From positions 1-64,000 of the forward strand of contig JABZLB010000011.1 of NCBI GenBank assembly GCA_015256945.1: a DNA stretch of 64,000 bases. The letters run 5' to 3'. The notes under the pieces are model-generated. The model did no database searches, was not told the DNA's origin, and worked only from the letters and a program-made list of their open reading frames with translations. Position 1 is the stretch's first letter. The number at the start of each line of letters is the position of its first letter. The DNA is from Prevotellaceae bacterium. Lineage in GTDB: Bacteria > Bacteroidota > Bacteroidia > Bacteroidales > Bacteroidaceae. This document shows positions 43,238 to 53,011 of the stretch, piece after piece. The position numbers and the translations under genes were made by a program.

Positions 43238-45835
43238 TTATTTAACCACATTAGCAATTGTTGCTATCATGGCAGCAATGCTTGCCATGCCTGTTCCAAG
43301 ACTCATTGTTTCTGCAATTGACATTTTTCGTGTAATTTTGCTCGGCACAACTATCTCGCATCCTGGTTCAATTTTAGCACCGGTTTTTGCCTTTGCCACC
43401 ATTCCATTCATATAAATAATGTATGCACCGCCCTTCCTCGCGTTCTGAGCGTAGCCTCCTGCTGCATTAATGTAATAGTGTGCACTTTTACCTTTTTGAA
43501 ACGATACGACGTTAGGATACATAACAGCGCCGTTAATCTTTACGGTTGCCGTGTATCGTGGCAGGATAAGACGGTCGCCAGCACGCAGAACAATGTTTGC
43601 ATCACTTTGTGGATTACTGATAGCTTTATCGAGCTCTATGCCCACAGGATAGCTGTTTGGTACTTGAAATTTCTCGAGTTGCTTTTTTGTAGCTTCAGTT
43701 CCAGCCTGCATTATGTTGCTGTTCTGCGAGCTTGCTGCAAGTTGCAAAAGCTGTTGTTGTAATTGTTCCTGCTGCATTTTGTAAGCCGCTTCCATGCGGG
43801 CTTTCTCATCGGCATTGGCCTGACGTTCAAGGCGCGCACCCTTTATATAGGCAATGTCGGTAATTCCGCCTGCAGCTTTCAGCAAGTCGGTAAGCCGTGC
43901 ATTACGCTTGCTAAGCGTGTAAGTACCTGGGAACTGTGCTTCTCCTTCGATGGAAACATTCTGTTGTACAGAATAAGAAGGATTCTTTCGCACATAAACT
44001 TCGTCAAAAGGCTGTAATACAAAACCAGGCTCGCCGTCGATAACAAATCCGTCTTTTAGTGCGAACGTATAGTTTTGTGCAATGATACTGTCGGTTGTTA
44101 GCGCATGTGGTATTACCACTCGTCGTGCAATGTCGACCTTAACAGTGGATGCAGCATCTTTCAATCCTCCGGCTTGTAATACAAGATCTTCAAGCGTTTC
44201 GTTGTCAGCATATTTATAAATACCCGGGTATTGCACCTCACCCTGAATGGTTATGGTACGTTCAGTCATTGCAATTTGTTTGGAAGGGATAAAAAGAACG
44301 TCATTCTCTTTTAAAGGAATATCAGCTATTTTGCCACTCATAATTCCTTTTATATCAACGGGAATAACCTTTAAAGTACGGTCTTCATTCATGCGGTGCA
44401 TGACGGCACGGTTGGTAAAGGCATCCTCGGTAAGGCCTTCGGCGTGCTGGATAAGCGTACGAACACTATTGATACCGTCACCAAGCTGGTACATGCCCGG
44501 CCGGAACACAGCGCCTTTTATCTCTACTGTATTATGATAACGAGGCAGGACAGAATCGACAGTTACGCTATCACCATCGGCAATACGAAAGCTATTCATG
44601 TCAAATTCGTCAACATTAAACACAGCATACTCACGTCCTGTCTTTCTATTTACGCGTACAGCCTTCGTGTATGCGTCACCAGTAAATCCACCTGCGTATT
44701 TTAAAAGCGTACCAACGCTTTCATTTTTCTTCATTTCATAATACATAGGTCGTTTCACCTTGCCTGTAATATCAACCAGACAGTCGTACGGACCGACAGA
44801 TATAACATCGCCGTCGTTCAGCCTTACATTCCCTGTCATCTTACCATTTAATATGTAATCGTAGATGTCGCACACGCTGATAAGATGGTTATTACGATAT
44901 ATTTTGATATTCCTCAGCGTTCCAATGTCGTTGGTTCCTCCTGCCATATATAAAGCATGAAAGACAGTAGCAAAAGCCGATAAGGTATAAGTACCGGGTA
45001 CTTTTACTTCTCCCATGACATTAACTGTGATAGTACGGGTCTGACCTAATGATAAGTTGATGCGGCTGCTACGATACCTGCTGCCGAGCGTACTGCGTAT
45101 TCGTGCCTTTGCTGATGCTATTGAAAGCCCGCCAACTTGTATAGGACCGAATCCTTCAATAACGATTTGTCCGTCAGGTGACACTGTACAATTAAAGGTT
45201 TTCTGTGAAGCTCCATAAACATCTACTGCTACAACATCGCCAGGTCCCAGCATGTAGCTTTGGGGTGTAGCGATATTCATGGCAGGCTCAAAAGTTAGAT
45301 TCTTGTTGTTAAAGATGTCACGGCCAAATACTTTCTTTCCAGAATCTTCTTTTTCCTCGTTGTCTTTTTCTTCTTTTTGTTTGGTTAAAGGCAATAATTC
45401 ATTCTGCATTTGTAAGAAGTCCTGATCGTTTTCGTCATATTCCTGTTTCCAAGTTGTATTGCCCTGTATACGTTGCGTAGTTGAAGCTGCGCGCTTACGA
45501 TTTATCGTAGCCGTTGCTTTTTTATCAGCTTCGGCCTCTTCTTCATTTTTCTTTCCATTATTAGTTCGTAGTCGTGAAGTAGGCTGGGTTGTTTGATCTG
45601 TGCTGCCAAGTCCGAGATTTTGCTTTTGACGCTCATACATTTTCTTTACGCGTCTTATTTGTGATATGTCTACACCGTTTTGCATAAGCCGGGTAACAAT
45701 TTGTGATTGCGGTGTACCCTTGGCTGCTTCCTTTTGCACAAATTCGGCTACTTGTGAATCGGTCATTGACGATTGCGCCATAACATTTGTGAAAATCATG
45801 CTAAAGAACATGATGAAAACGATGATTTTTTTCAT
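43238..45835 (-). CDS. Wza-like polysaccharide export protein with multiple SLBB domains
   Basis: An 865-residue secreted protein, ATG 45835 (MKKIIVFIMFFSMIFTNVMA). It starts with a SHOCT-like/coiled-coil region and a Gln/Lys-rich part, then the polysaccharide export (Poly_export) domain (YMLGPGDVVAVDVYG) near residue 205, then at least five SLBB domains, each with V-x-G-x-V-x-x-P-G-x-Y-x-L. It lacks a lipobox, unlike E. coli Wza, and has a C-terminal hydrophobic Ala/Met-rich helix. It would form the outer-membrane channel for the exopolysaccharide. First gene of the minus-strand operon. Confidence 0.88.
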   Translation of the reverse strand: MKKIIVFIMFFSMIFTNVMAQSSMTDSQVAEFVQKEAAKGTPQSQIVTRLMQNGVDISQIRRVKKMYERQKQNLGLGSTDQTTQPTSRLRTNNGKKNEEEAEADKKATATINRKRAASTTQRIQGNTTWKQEYDENDQDFLQMQNELLPLTKQKEEKDNEEKEDSGKKVFGRDIFNNKNLTFEPAMNIATPQSYMLGPGDVVAVDVYGASQKTFNCTVSPDGQIVIEGFGPIQVGGLSIASAKARIRSTLGSRYRSSRINLSLGQTRTITVNVMGEVKVPGTYTLSAFATVFHALYMAGGTNDIGTLRNIKIYRNNHLISVCDIYDYILNGKMTGNVRLNDGDVISVGPYDCLVDITGKVKRPMYYEMKKNESVGTLLKYAGGFTGDAYTKAVRVNRKTGREYAVFNVDEFDMNSFRIADGDSVTVDSVLPRYHNTVEIKGAVFRPGMYQLGDGINSVRTLIQHAEGLTEDAFTNRAVMHRMNEDRTLKVIPVDIKGIMSGKIADIPLKENDVLFIPSKQIAMTERTITIQGEVQYPGIYKYADNETLEDLVLQAGGLKDAASTVKVDIARRVVIPHALTTDSIIAQNYTFALKDGFVIDGEPGFVLQPFDEVYVRKNPSYSVQQNVSIEGEAQFPGTYTLSKRNARLTDLLKAAGGITDIAYIKGARLERQANADEKARMEAAYKMQQEQLQQQLLQLAASSQNSNIMQAGTEATKKQLEKFQVPNSYPVGIELDKAISNPQSDANIVLRAGDRLILPRYTATVKINGAVMYPNVVSFQKGKSAHYYINAAGGYAQNARKGGAYIIYMNGMVAKAKTGAKIEPGCEIVVPSKITRKMSIAETMSLGTGMASIAAMIATIANVVK

Positions 45836-45919
45836 TCTCTGTGATTTATGTAATCGACAAAACAAGTTTATTCTTTAATTGTAGAAACCCTTATTTCGCC
45901 AGAAATATTGTATATAGTG

Positions 45920-45927
45920 CAAAAATA
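45920..45927 (-). promoter_or_regulatory. -7 box of the polysaccharide operon
   Basis: CAAAAATA on the plus strand reads TATTTTTG on the minus strand, which leaves a leader of about 75 bases before the ATG at 45835. No clear -33. Confidence 0.45.
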
Positions 45928-46130
45928 CATAAAAAAAACGTAACATCTTATAGTTTAACTATATTGATAGAAAAATAGGTTTAATTTGAATGTTTTGATA
46001 GTAATTGGTTGTTTTGAAAGAGTAATTATGTGTACTTATAGGAAGTAGGGGGAGGTGAAAATAATTGGGAATGAAAAAAAATATATTGTAAGATGGGTTT
46101 ATTTACACTAAAAGTATATATATTTGCAGT

Positions 46131-46199
46131 ATGAAAGTATTCAGACTTACGATACCATTACTAATAAAATACATTTTTATATGGTTGGTATTGGCCTGA
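46131..46199 (+). CDS. Possible 22-residue hydrophobic peptide
   Basis: MKVFRLTIPLLIKYIFIWLV plus two residues, a basic start and a single hydrophobic stretch. A full -7 box, TATATTTG (46119-46126), ends five bases before the ATG. The frame ends inside the -33 box of ssrA. Such a short frame can arise by chance, so this is only a candidate. Confidence 0.2.
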   Translation: MKVFRLTIPLLIKYIFIWLVLA

Positions 46200-46221
46200 T
46201 ATTGTAGGTTTGTTATGTTTC
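46191..46221 (+). promoter_or_regulatory. Promoter of ssrA
   Basis: TTGG (46191-46194), 19 bases, TATGTTTC (46214-46221), placing the RNA start close to 46232 where the tmRNA acceptor stem begins. Confidence 0.6.
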
Positions 46222-46231
46222 ACATCGCACT

Positions 46232-46626
46232 GGGGTTGACTGGATTTGACAGCAGATGAGATGGTACGTAAGCACGCGGAGCCTCGTTGGCTTGCTCCTT
46301 AAACAAAGTGAACAAAAATTTAATTGGCGAAAACAATTACGCTCTCGCTGCCTAACTGAAGTACAGTAAGTTACTGGCTTTATCGCGTTACAAGGTAATG
46401 CGACGAGACATCGCTCCGAGGATGTTTTTCCGAATCTAAGGGATCAGCGGTGCAGAACAATCGGGAATAGCTTTCGTAAGCCTTGTTGCGAAAGTGAAAA
46501 TTAAAGGATAAGGACGTAGTTGGTGGTCCAGGTCTTGCTGCGTCACGAAAATCGAAGGCTGGAATAAACGTGTAGAAAGCGTATGGTTTCGCTGTTTGGA
46601 CGTGGGTTCGACTCCCACCAGCTCCA
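46232..46626 (+). ncRNA. ssrA: Transfer-messenger RNA (tmRNA)
   Basis: A one-piece tmRNA of about 395 bases that rescues stalled ribosomes. The 5' end GGGGTTG pairs with CAGCTCC at 46619-46625 to form the acceptor stem, and the T-arm GTGGGTTCGACTCCCAC is directly before it. The tag frame GGC GAA AAC AAT TAC GCT CTC GCT GCC TAA at 46326-46355 encodes GENNYALAA, a typical Bacteroidota tag ending in ALAA. The CCA end is not encoded (ACT follows instead), so it must be added by enzyme. A 70-codon frame on the opposite strand is a shadow. Confidence 0.97.
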
Positions 46627-46672
46627 CTTGATGTACTCTAAACAAGAGTCTTTAGGAAAATGATTAAATCAG

Positions 46673-46715
46673 ATAATCGCTGTAATCTCAATGAGTTACG
46701 GCGATTATTCTTTTA
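46673..46715 (+). terminator. Terminator of ssrA
   Basis: A 13-bp stem with one G-U pair (46673-46685 with 46696-46708) followed by TCTTTTATG. Confidence 0.65.
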
Positions 46716-47199
46716 TGTATAACCTTGTTAGGTTTACCATGTATATACTAATGGATAGTTTGAAATATAAATAATAAGTATTCTCAACCTCCTAAAAATG
46801 TCGGGTGTACGATATAACTTGTGTATAAAGTTTTTTTATGTAATTGCAATGAATACCTATATGTTATTTAATTTTATAAATCACATGTGGGTTCTATTCG
46901 GGAGTTGTGAATTCTAATTAGGTTATGTTTATAATTAATGATTTATCAATTGTAAGACTAAGGCATTCCTGAAGAGTGCGCTTCCCGTACATATCAGCAT
47001 ATTATAGTACTGTACTACAAAGTTATTTGCAAAATAACAATAAGTGAATAATTGTAACTTCTCAATTAAATCCGTTCAGCCTGTCTTGCTCATCTTTTAA
47101 TTGTGGGAGCATGTATCTTACTACCATTTTTATATTTAATAACTGTTTGGTGGTTGTAAAAGCAGGATGGGGACATTTGTAAATAGTCATTTTTAGGTA

Positions 47200-47230
47200 T
47201 TGTTAATCATTGTATATTGTCATAACTTTG
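47200..47230 (+). promoter_or_regulatory. Promoter of the receptor/M16 protease operon
   Basis: TTG (47200-47202), 20 bases, TAACTTTG (47223-47230). The mRNA leader is about 44 bases. No extra operator is obvious. Confidence 0.6.
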
Positions 47231-47280
47231 CAATTAGAAAAAGAGGTTTCTCCTTTTAAATCTCTATTTGCCAGTTTTCG

Positions 47281-50076
47281 ATGAGCCTAAAATATATTTT
47301 TATTGTATTATTTTCCTGTTTTTCACTGCATTGCAGTGGCCAGAAATATGTTAATGTAAGCGGTATCGTAACAGATGCTGCTGATAAGTCTGCCTTGGGC
47401 ATGGCTACTATTTTATTCCAAGGGAAGCATCCTAAAAATGTACTGACTAATGCTGATGGACATTTCTCGATTGATGTAGTTGTTGGTGAGAGCTATGTAA
47501 TTAAGGTTAGTTACGTGGGCTATGAGCCATACAGACGCACGGAGACATTTTATAAGAGTACAACTTTGAGCATTGCTTTAAAGGCTAACTTGCATCTCAG
47601 CGAAGTCACGATCACGGCCAAAGAGGCACAGGGAGTCGTCACAAAATCAATTATAGGGCGTGACGCAATGAACCAATTACAACCAAATAGTTTAGCCGAC
47701 CTTATGGAATTATTACCTGGAGGCTATTCAAAGGACCCGAATATGGGAGTAGCTAATACGATAAGTCTGCGTGAAACTGGCAATATGACTTCGAGTGGAA
47801 GCTTATCTCGTAACAATGCCTTTGCCATATCCTCACTCGGTACACAGTTTATAGTAGATGGTACACCTGTCAATACTGATGCTAATCTTCAATTTTCTCC
47901 ACTTTCAGATACGCAAAATGTCATCTCTGGCAGTGGAAAAGAGAATTATCGTAACATTACGAATAAAGGGGTAGATATGCGTACAATAGGCACTGATGAT
48001 ATAGAACGGGTGGAAGTAATACGGGGAATACCTTCAGTAGAATATGGTAACTTAACCAGTGGTATAGTGAATATTAAAAAGATACGTCGTAAGATGCCAT
48101 TGTCTGATCGCTTTAAAGCTGATGGGTATAGTAAGTTATTTTCATTAGGGAAAGGTTTATCGCTTGATAAAAATGATGCACAAATCCTTAATTTAGACTT
48201 GGGATACCTTGACTCAAAAGTTGATCCCACGAACAATCTTGAAAACTATAAGCGTTTAAATGCTTCGTTACGATATACTTTTGAAAAAAGAGAGGCAAGT
48301 AAAATTGAGTGGAAATGGGAGTCTGCATTTGATTATTCAGGCTCTTTCGACAATAGTAAGTCTGACCCTGACCTTAACTATGGTCGTATCGATGAATACC
48401 GTTCTAACTACAATCGTTTGGTTTTCACGAATAGTTGTTTTTTTAAACGTAAGTGTGGATTGTTTCGAGAAGTAGAGATCAACACTTCTTTGTCGCAACA
48501 ATTTGACCGCCTACACGAAAAACGTCTTGTTGCTCCACAGCGCTATGGTATTGTACCTACGGGATGGGAAGAAGGTGAACATGATGCTGCTGCAGTTTAT
48601 ACTGAATATGTTGCCGATTATTTGTGCGATGGTAAACCTTTTAATGTCTGGCTTAAAGCTAAGGGGATTTTTAGCTTAGATGTAGGGAAGGTAAGAAAAT
48701 TACTGAAGTTAGGTCTTAACTGGGACTATTCAAAGAACTATGGTGAAGGACAGGTTTATGACATGAATCATCCGCTAAACGTCAATGGTTGGTCTGCCAG
48801 ACCACGGCGTTATAAGGATATTCCCGGACTACAAAACCTGTCAGTTTTTGGTGAAGATAATTTTATTGTGAAGATTGGTGGTAGTGTATTGGAAGGGATG
48901 GTAGGCATACGCTTGAATACTATACCCGGACTTGACAAGCACTTTGATATGTGTGGCAAGGTGTATACTGACCCACGCGTCAATATTAACTGGCGGTTAC
49001 CTTATTTTGTAATGGGAGATAGTCCACTGCGTATGGGCCTTGCTTCGGGGTGGGGATTGACAACAAAGCATCCAACACTTAACTATCTTTATCCCGATAA
49101 TTATTATAGTGATTTTGTCGAGCTGGCTTATTACGATCTCAAAAGCCCCGAACGTGACAGTCGTTTTGTAGTGATGAGCTACCGCAAAGACCCTACAAAT
49201 TATTCTATTAAACCCGCTCGTAACAGGAAATGGGAGATAAGGGTAGACGTTGATTGGAAAGATAACTCGCTTACAGTGGACTATTTCCATGAACAAATGA
49301 CATCAGGCTTTCGATATTCTCGTATCTATGGTGATTATTTTTATAAGAAATATGATGCTTCACAGATGTCTGGAGGTGTAGACTGGCACATACTACCCTT
49401 TGAAAGTCGCCATGTGCTCGATGTCTGTCAACAAGTTTCTAATGGCAGTAAAATGATAAAGCAGGGCATTGAATTGCAATTCACTTCTGCCCGAATCCGT
49501 ATATTGCGTACCCGTATTAATATCAGTGGAGCGTGGTTTCACACAACTTATACTAACAGTCAACCAATGTTTGATCCTGTAAATACAGTGATAGACAATT
49601 GTCCTGTAAGCGAATTATACGTGGGTCTTTATAATTGGAACGATGGCCAGGTGAATGATAGGTTCAATACTAATTTCACATTTGACACTCAAATTCCCGA
49701 ATGGGGACTTATATTTACAACGTCAGCACAGTGTATGTGGCTTATCAAGACTAAGCGACAAGAAAAGAACGGTTATCCAATAGCTTATGTTTCAGCAGCT
49801 GATAAACAAATACACTCATATACATCAGAAAGCGAACAAGATATTTTCCTGAAGCAGCTGGTCCAGGTTTATAGGGACGACATGTTTCGGCCATTTGTAG
49901 TTCCTATGTCGATGATTGTTAATCTGAAGGCAACCAAGCGTATAGGACGTTACATGAAACTGTCATTCTTCGCCAACAAGATATTAGATTATTTACCCGA
50001 TTATAAGTCTAACGACAAGGTAATACGTCGCAATGCTTCACCCTATTTCGGAGTAGAAGCCAATCTTACCATATAA
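47281..50076 (+). CDS. TonB-dependent receptor with CarboxypepD-like N-terminal domain
   Basis: A 931-residue outer-membrane receptor. Signal peptide MSLKYIFIVLFSCFSLHCSG; residues ~24-105 are the CarboxypepD-regulatory-like domain (VSGIVTDAADKSALGMATI, VSYVGYEPY); then the plug (LADLMELLPGG, FIVDGTPVNTD, IERVEVIRGIPSVEYGNLTSGIVNI) and the barrel. The last residues are VEANLTI, so the final aromatic is missing. There is no SusD gene. It starts a five-gene run with DUF4876, DUF6850, a sorted secreted protein and an M16 protease, all on the same strand with gaps of 19-55 bases. The ligand is unknown; iron compounds, peptides or proteins are candidates. Confidence 0.9.
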   Translation: MSLKYIFIVLFSCFSLHCSGQKYVNVSGIVTDAADKSALGMATILFQGKHPKNVLTNADGHFSIDVVVGESYVIKVSYVGYEPYRRTETFYKSTTLSIALKANLHLSEVTITAKEAQGVVTKSIIGRDAMNQLQPNSLADLMELLPGGYSKDPNMGVANTISLRETGNMTSSGSLSRNNAFAISSLGTQFIVDGTPVNTDANLQFSPLSDTQNVISGSGKENYRNITNKGVDMRTIGTDDIERVEVIRGIPSVEYGNLTSGIVNIKKIRRKMPLSDRFKADGYSKLFSLGKGLSLDKNDAQILNLDLGYLDSKVDPTNNLENYKRLNASLRYTFEKREASKIEWKWESAFDYSGSFDNSKSDPDLNYGRIDEYRSNYNRLVFTNSCFFKRKCGLFREVEINTSLSQQFDRLHEKRLVAPQRYGIVPTGWEEGEHDAAAVYTEYVADYLCDGKPFNVWLKAKGIFSLDVGKVRKLLKLGLNWDYSKNYGEGQVYDMNHPLNVNGWSARPRRYKDIPGLQNLSVFGEDNFIVKIGGSVLEGMVGIRLNTIPGLDKHFDMCGKVYTDPRVNINWRLPYFVMGDSPLRMGLASGWGLTTKHPTLNYLYPDNYYSDFVELAYYDLKSPERDSRFVVMSYRKDPTNYSIKPARNRKWEIRVDVDWKDNSLTVDYFHEQMTSGFRYSRIYGDYFYKKYDASQMSGGVDWHILPFESRHVLDVCQQVSNGSKMIKQGIELQFTSARIRILRTRINISGAWFHTTYTNSQPMFDPVNTVIDNCPVSELYVGLYNWNDGQVNDRFNTNFTFDTQIPEWGLIFTTSAQCMWLIKTKRQEKNGYPIAYVSAADKQIHSYTSESEQDIFLKQLVQVYRDDMFRPFVVPMSMIVNLKATKRIGRYMKLSFFANKILDYLPDYKSNDKVIRRNASPYFGVEANLTI

Positions 50077-50109
50077 TACTATCATTTATTTATTCATGAA
50101 AAAAGCAGC

Positions 50110-51414
50110 ATGAAGCCGAAAACCATTATATATAGTTTAGCATTGACAATACTTGCACTAATGGCATCGTGTAGCAACGATGATGTCCTTGCCGAGGTAA
50201 ACCCCAGGCTTATAATAGACTACCCGTCGAAAGTGAAAAACCTAAAAGTTGTTTCGGAAAAGATTCTATTCATTAATCTTACGTCAGGAGAGAAAACAAA
50301 CTTAACCCAATCTGACAATATTCGTTTGGTTGAGGGACTTTATGATTGTGTGTATTCAGCTGATGTAACGTTTAAAAATGGTGAAGGCAGCGGGGCTGTT
50401 ATATCGAAAGGAACACTCATTGGCAAGGCTGAAAACATCAGTATTACAAAGAATGGTGAAAAACTCAAAATAGAAACTTTTCTCTCTGCAGCAAACGAAG
50501 ACTTCATCATAGAGGAGGTTTTCTTCTCTGGTACGCTGCGCGCATCAGGTTCACAATATTATGGTGATGGTTATATTAAGATATTTAATAATACGGATCA
50601 TGTACTTTATGCAGACGGACTGGCCTTTTGTGAGTCGAAGTTTAAATCGGTACAATATTATGAATATTCTCCCGACATCCGTAAAGATACATTTACAGTA
50701 TGGTCTATTTATGTAATTCCAGGTAGGGGTACTGACCATCCTGTTATGCCTGGACAATCGCTCCTTATCTGCGATACGGGTATCGATCATCGTGTTGCCA
50801 ACCCAAACTCATTCGATTTAAGCAAGGCCGACTTTGAATGGTACGACGTTTCCACATCGCCATCCCATCTGGATATAGATAGTCCTACGGTTCCCAATCT
50901 GGATAAATGGTATTGCTACACATTGAGTTTCTATGTTCTTCACAATCGCGGATTTACATCTTTTGCCCTTGCCCGTATCCCAAAGAATATCAATAAAGAA
51001 CAATATCTCAAAGATTTTCTGTACACCTATTATTATACAATGTATCTTCCGCAGGGAACTTTTCCTATGAAACAAACAGGTTATAAGATTCCTAATACAT
51101 GGATTGTGGACGGAGTGAATTGCAGTGTTCAAAGTAGTCGATTGTGGAATATCCTTCCACCCTCAGTCGATGCTGGATGGACACACGTTGGATATACTGA
51201 TCATGACAAGGCTCGTTATTTCCGAAGCATTCGCCGTAAGTTACAATTTATAGACAGAAATGGGGTTATTCATCTGCAAGATACTAATAATTCTACTGAC
51301 GATTTCAACACAGAGTGTATTCCTTCGCTGATAGAAGAGCAAGGCACAGCTATCAGCTCTGATGGAACAAAGGCGTCAACACTTACCTATGATGGTGTGA
51401 TACCGAAGAAATAA
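50110..51414 (+). CDS. DUF4876 lipoprotein
   Basis: A 434-residue lipoprotein (MKPKTIIYSLALTILALMASC) matching the DUF4876 family. Residues ~35-130 form an Ig/carboxypeptidase-like domain; the second part begins FIIEEVFFSGT, contains QYYGDGYIKIFNNTDHVLYADGLAFCE (a lamin-tail-like fold in my reading), and runs to the end. Members are regularly found behind this kind of TonB receptor. It could be the surface lid or substrate-binding partner of the receptor, in the position SusD holds in glycan systems, but without SusD similarity. Confidence 0.82.
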   Translation: MKPKTIIYSLALTILALMASCSNDDVLAEVNPRLIIDYPSKVKNLKVVSEKILFINLTSGEKTNLTQSDNIRLVEGLYDCVYSADVTFKNGEGSGAVISKGTLIGKAENISITKNGEKLKIETFLSAANEDFIIEEVFFSGTLRASGSQYYGDGYIKIFNNTDHVLYADGLAFCESKFKSVQYYEYSPDIRKDTFTVWSIYVIPGRGTDHPVMPGQSLLICDTGIDHRVANPNSFDLSKADFEWYDVSTSPSHLDIDSPTVPNLDKWYCYTLSFYVLHNRGFTSFALARIPKNINKEQYLKDFLYTYYYTMYLPQGTFPMKQTGYKIPNTWIVDGVNCSVQSSRLWNILPPSVDAGWTHVGYTDHDKARYFRSIRRKLQFIDRNGVIHLQDTNNSTDDFNTECIPSLIEEQGTAISSDGTKASTLTYDGVIPKK

Positions 51415-51433
51415 ACGTATAAAAACAAAAAAA

Positions 51434-52969
51434 GTGAATAGAAAGGCAGTTCACTCTCTGATTATATTTCTGTTTATTGCTTTCACCCGGGTGGCTGCAG
51501 TAAAGGCTTCTGATGATGTAATTGAAAGACAGAAAGAGCACCGGAACGATACCTATTCGTGGTTTTCACAGGTATATGGTAATCCTGCGATGCAGTGGAA
51601 TCGTTATCAGTATTCGCTAAACCGGTTGGCGGTAACCTATACTAACAGCTGTTCTACCCTTCCCAAACGGCTGGAAGACGGCGATAACATGACAGTTGCA
51701 GGAGGGTATGCTGATGCGTTTTTGCGTAAAAAGAAAACGTCTCTATGGGGAACAGCATACTATACCAAAGGGAAATATTATCATATACGTTACAATGAGA
51801 CTACTGATTTTGATGTTCTTTATCCCTATGTTATGGCTGATACCGTTGGCGGAGGGGTTTCACATCGAGAGGTTTACAATTTCAAAGGAGGATTTGCCCA
51901 TCGTAAAGATAAATGGAACTTGGGGGTAGAAGGGTGCTATACGGCGCGTTTGGAGTATCGTACCGTTGATCCCCGTCCTAAAAATCTTACATCATGTTTA
52001 CAGCTGAAGGCAGGAACAAGTTGGTCCGGGCTCTTTAACGAAACCTATGAAGGGGGGCTGTCAGCAGGCGTTAAACGATATAAGCAAACAAATATGCTTG
52101 AGTTTTACAATGAAACATCGCAGCCAACAGTTTGGCATCTTACAGGGTTAGGTATGGATTACTACCGATTCAGGGGGGCTTATGCCTCTACTTATTATAA
52201 AGGATTAGGGTGGGATGCCTCAATAGAGCTACGTCCTGTGGCTCTTCGAAATGGTATATACAGCTCGTTAAATTACAGTTCCATGTTCATTGAGAAGATT
52301 ATCTCCGACCTTAATGAGCTGCCCCTCACAAAATTAAAGTTATATCATCTGGGTTTTGAATCAGGGTATTTACACAAAGCTCCAATAAATACATGGGCTA
52401 TAAATCTCACGGGGGAATACAACATACGGCAAGGTATTGAAAATATTTTTGGTTCGGCACAGGATAATGTCTTTCCACAGATAGCTTCAGGGCAGCAATA
52501 TTCGGACAGGCAATGGCATCTCTGGGGTACATTATTATGGCAATATCACCCTTCGAACATTGCCTTGTACAATCTGTCAATAAGCCAACACTATCAACAT
52601 CAGCGTGAAACCTATTTTAAGCCCATACGGGAGATCTCCTCTATGGCCCATATTTCAGCTATTTCACTAAAGGGAATGTGGCAGTTAAAACGACTACTTC
52701 TGCAAACCTCCGCTCTTTTTGATTACGCGTGGGATAGCCGTTGCAGCATGATGCTTGAAGGAAGTGTTCATGAGAGCATGATGATTCCGGTGTATCATCG
52801 TTGTGCTTTCAACGGCAACAAACGCTATAATGCAAGCTTGCAGGCTGAAGCCGATTATGCGATGAATCGTCATTATAGTTTGTTTATTGCAGCCAAATGG
52901 GACTATGCTCATTATATGAAAACGGAACACAGCCACCTTTTCAGTGTCTCATTGGGTATTGAGTTCTAA
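51434..52969 (+). CDS. DUF6850-family outer-membrane beta-barrel protein
   Basis: A 511-residue protein with a GTG start (51434) and signal peptide MNRKAVHSLIIFLFIAFTRVAAVKA. The rest is a regular run of amphipathic strands ending in LFSVSLGIEF, with the terminal Phe of outer-membrane barrels. The family start is NDTYSWFSQVYGNPAMQWNRYQYSLNRL, which I associate with DUF6850. It lies 19 bases after the DUF4876 gene. A second barrel next to a TonB receptor suggests a separate export or uptake path, perhaps for a released product. Function is not known. Confidence 0.75.
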   Translation: MNRKAVHSLIIFLFIAFTRVAAVKASDDVIERQKEHRNDTYSWFSQVYGNPAMQWNRYQYSLNRLAVTYTNSCSTLPKRLEDGDNMTVAGGYADAFLRKKKTSLWGTAYYTKGKYYHIRYNETTDFDVLYPYVMADTVGGGVSHREVYNFKGGFAHRKDKWNLGVEGCYTARLEYRTVDPRPKNLTSCLQLKAGTSWSGLFNETYEGGLSAGVKRYKQTNMLEFYNETSQPTVWHLTGLGMDYYRFRGAYASTYYKGLGWDASIELRPVALRNGIYSSLNYSSMFIEKIISDLNELPLTKLKLYHLGFESGYLHKAPINTWAINLTGEYNIRQGIENIFGSAQDNVFPQIASGQQYSDRQWHLWGTLLWQYHPSNIALYNLSISQHYQHQRETYFKPIREISSMAHISAISLKGMWQLKRLLLQTSALFDYAWDSRCSMMLEGSVHESMMIPVYHRCAFNGNKRYNASLQAEADYAMNRHYSLFIAAKWDYAHYMKTEHSHLFSVSLGIEF

Positions 52970-53011
52970 TTTTAAATTCAATCATATATTCACATTAAAA
53001 ACCTAACGATT

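Larger units (their letters stand above)
45836..46231. other. Intergenic region between wza-like gene and ssrA
   Basis: AT-rich. It holds the wza -7 box (45920-45927), a -7 box at 46119-46126 followed by a 22-codon hydrophobic ORF (46131-46199), and the ssrA promoter (46191-46221). Confidence 0.6.
46627..47280. other. Long AT-rich intergenic region after ssrA
   Basis: Contains the ssrA terminator (46673-46715) and the promoter of the receptor operon (47200-47230). Between 46716 and 47199 I see no ORF, repeat of ssrA, or integrase remnant. Confidence 0.55.

Noticed and set aside
46436..46645. A 70-codon frame on the minus strand
   Set aside because: It is antisense to the tmRNA body and owes its openness to RNA structure.
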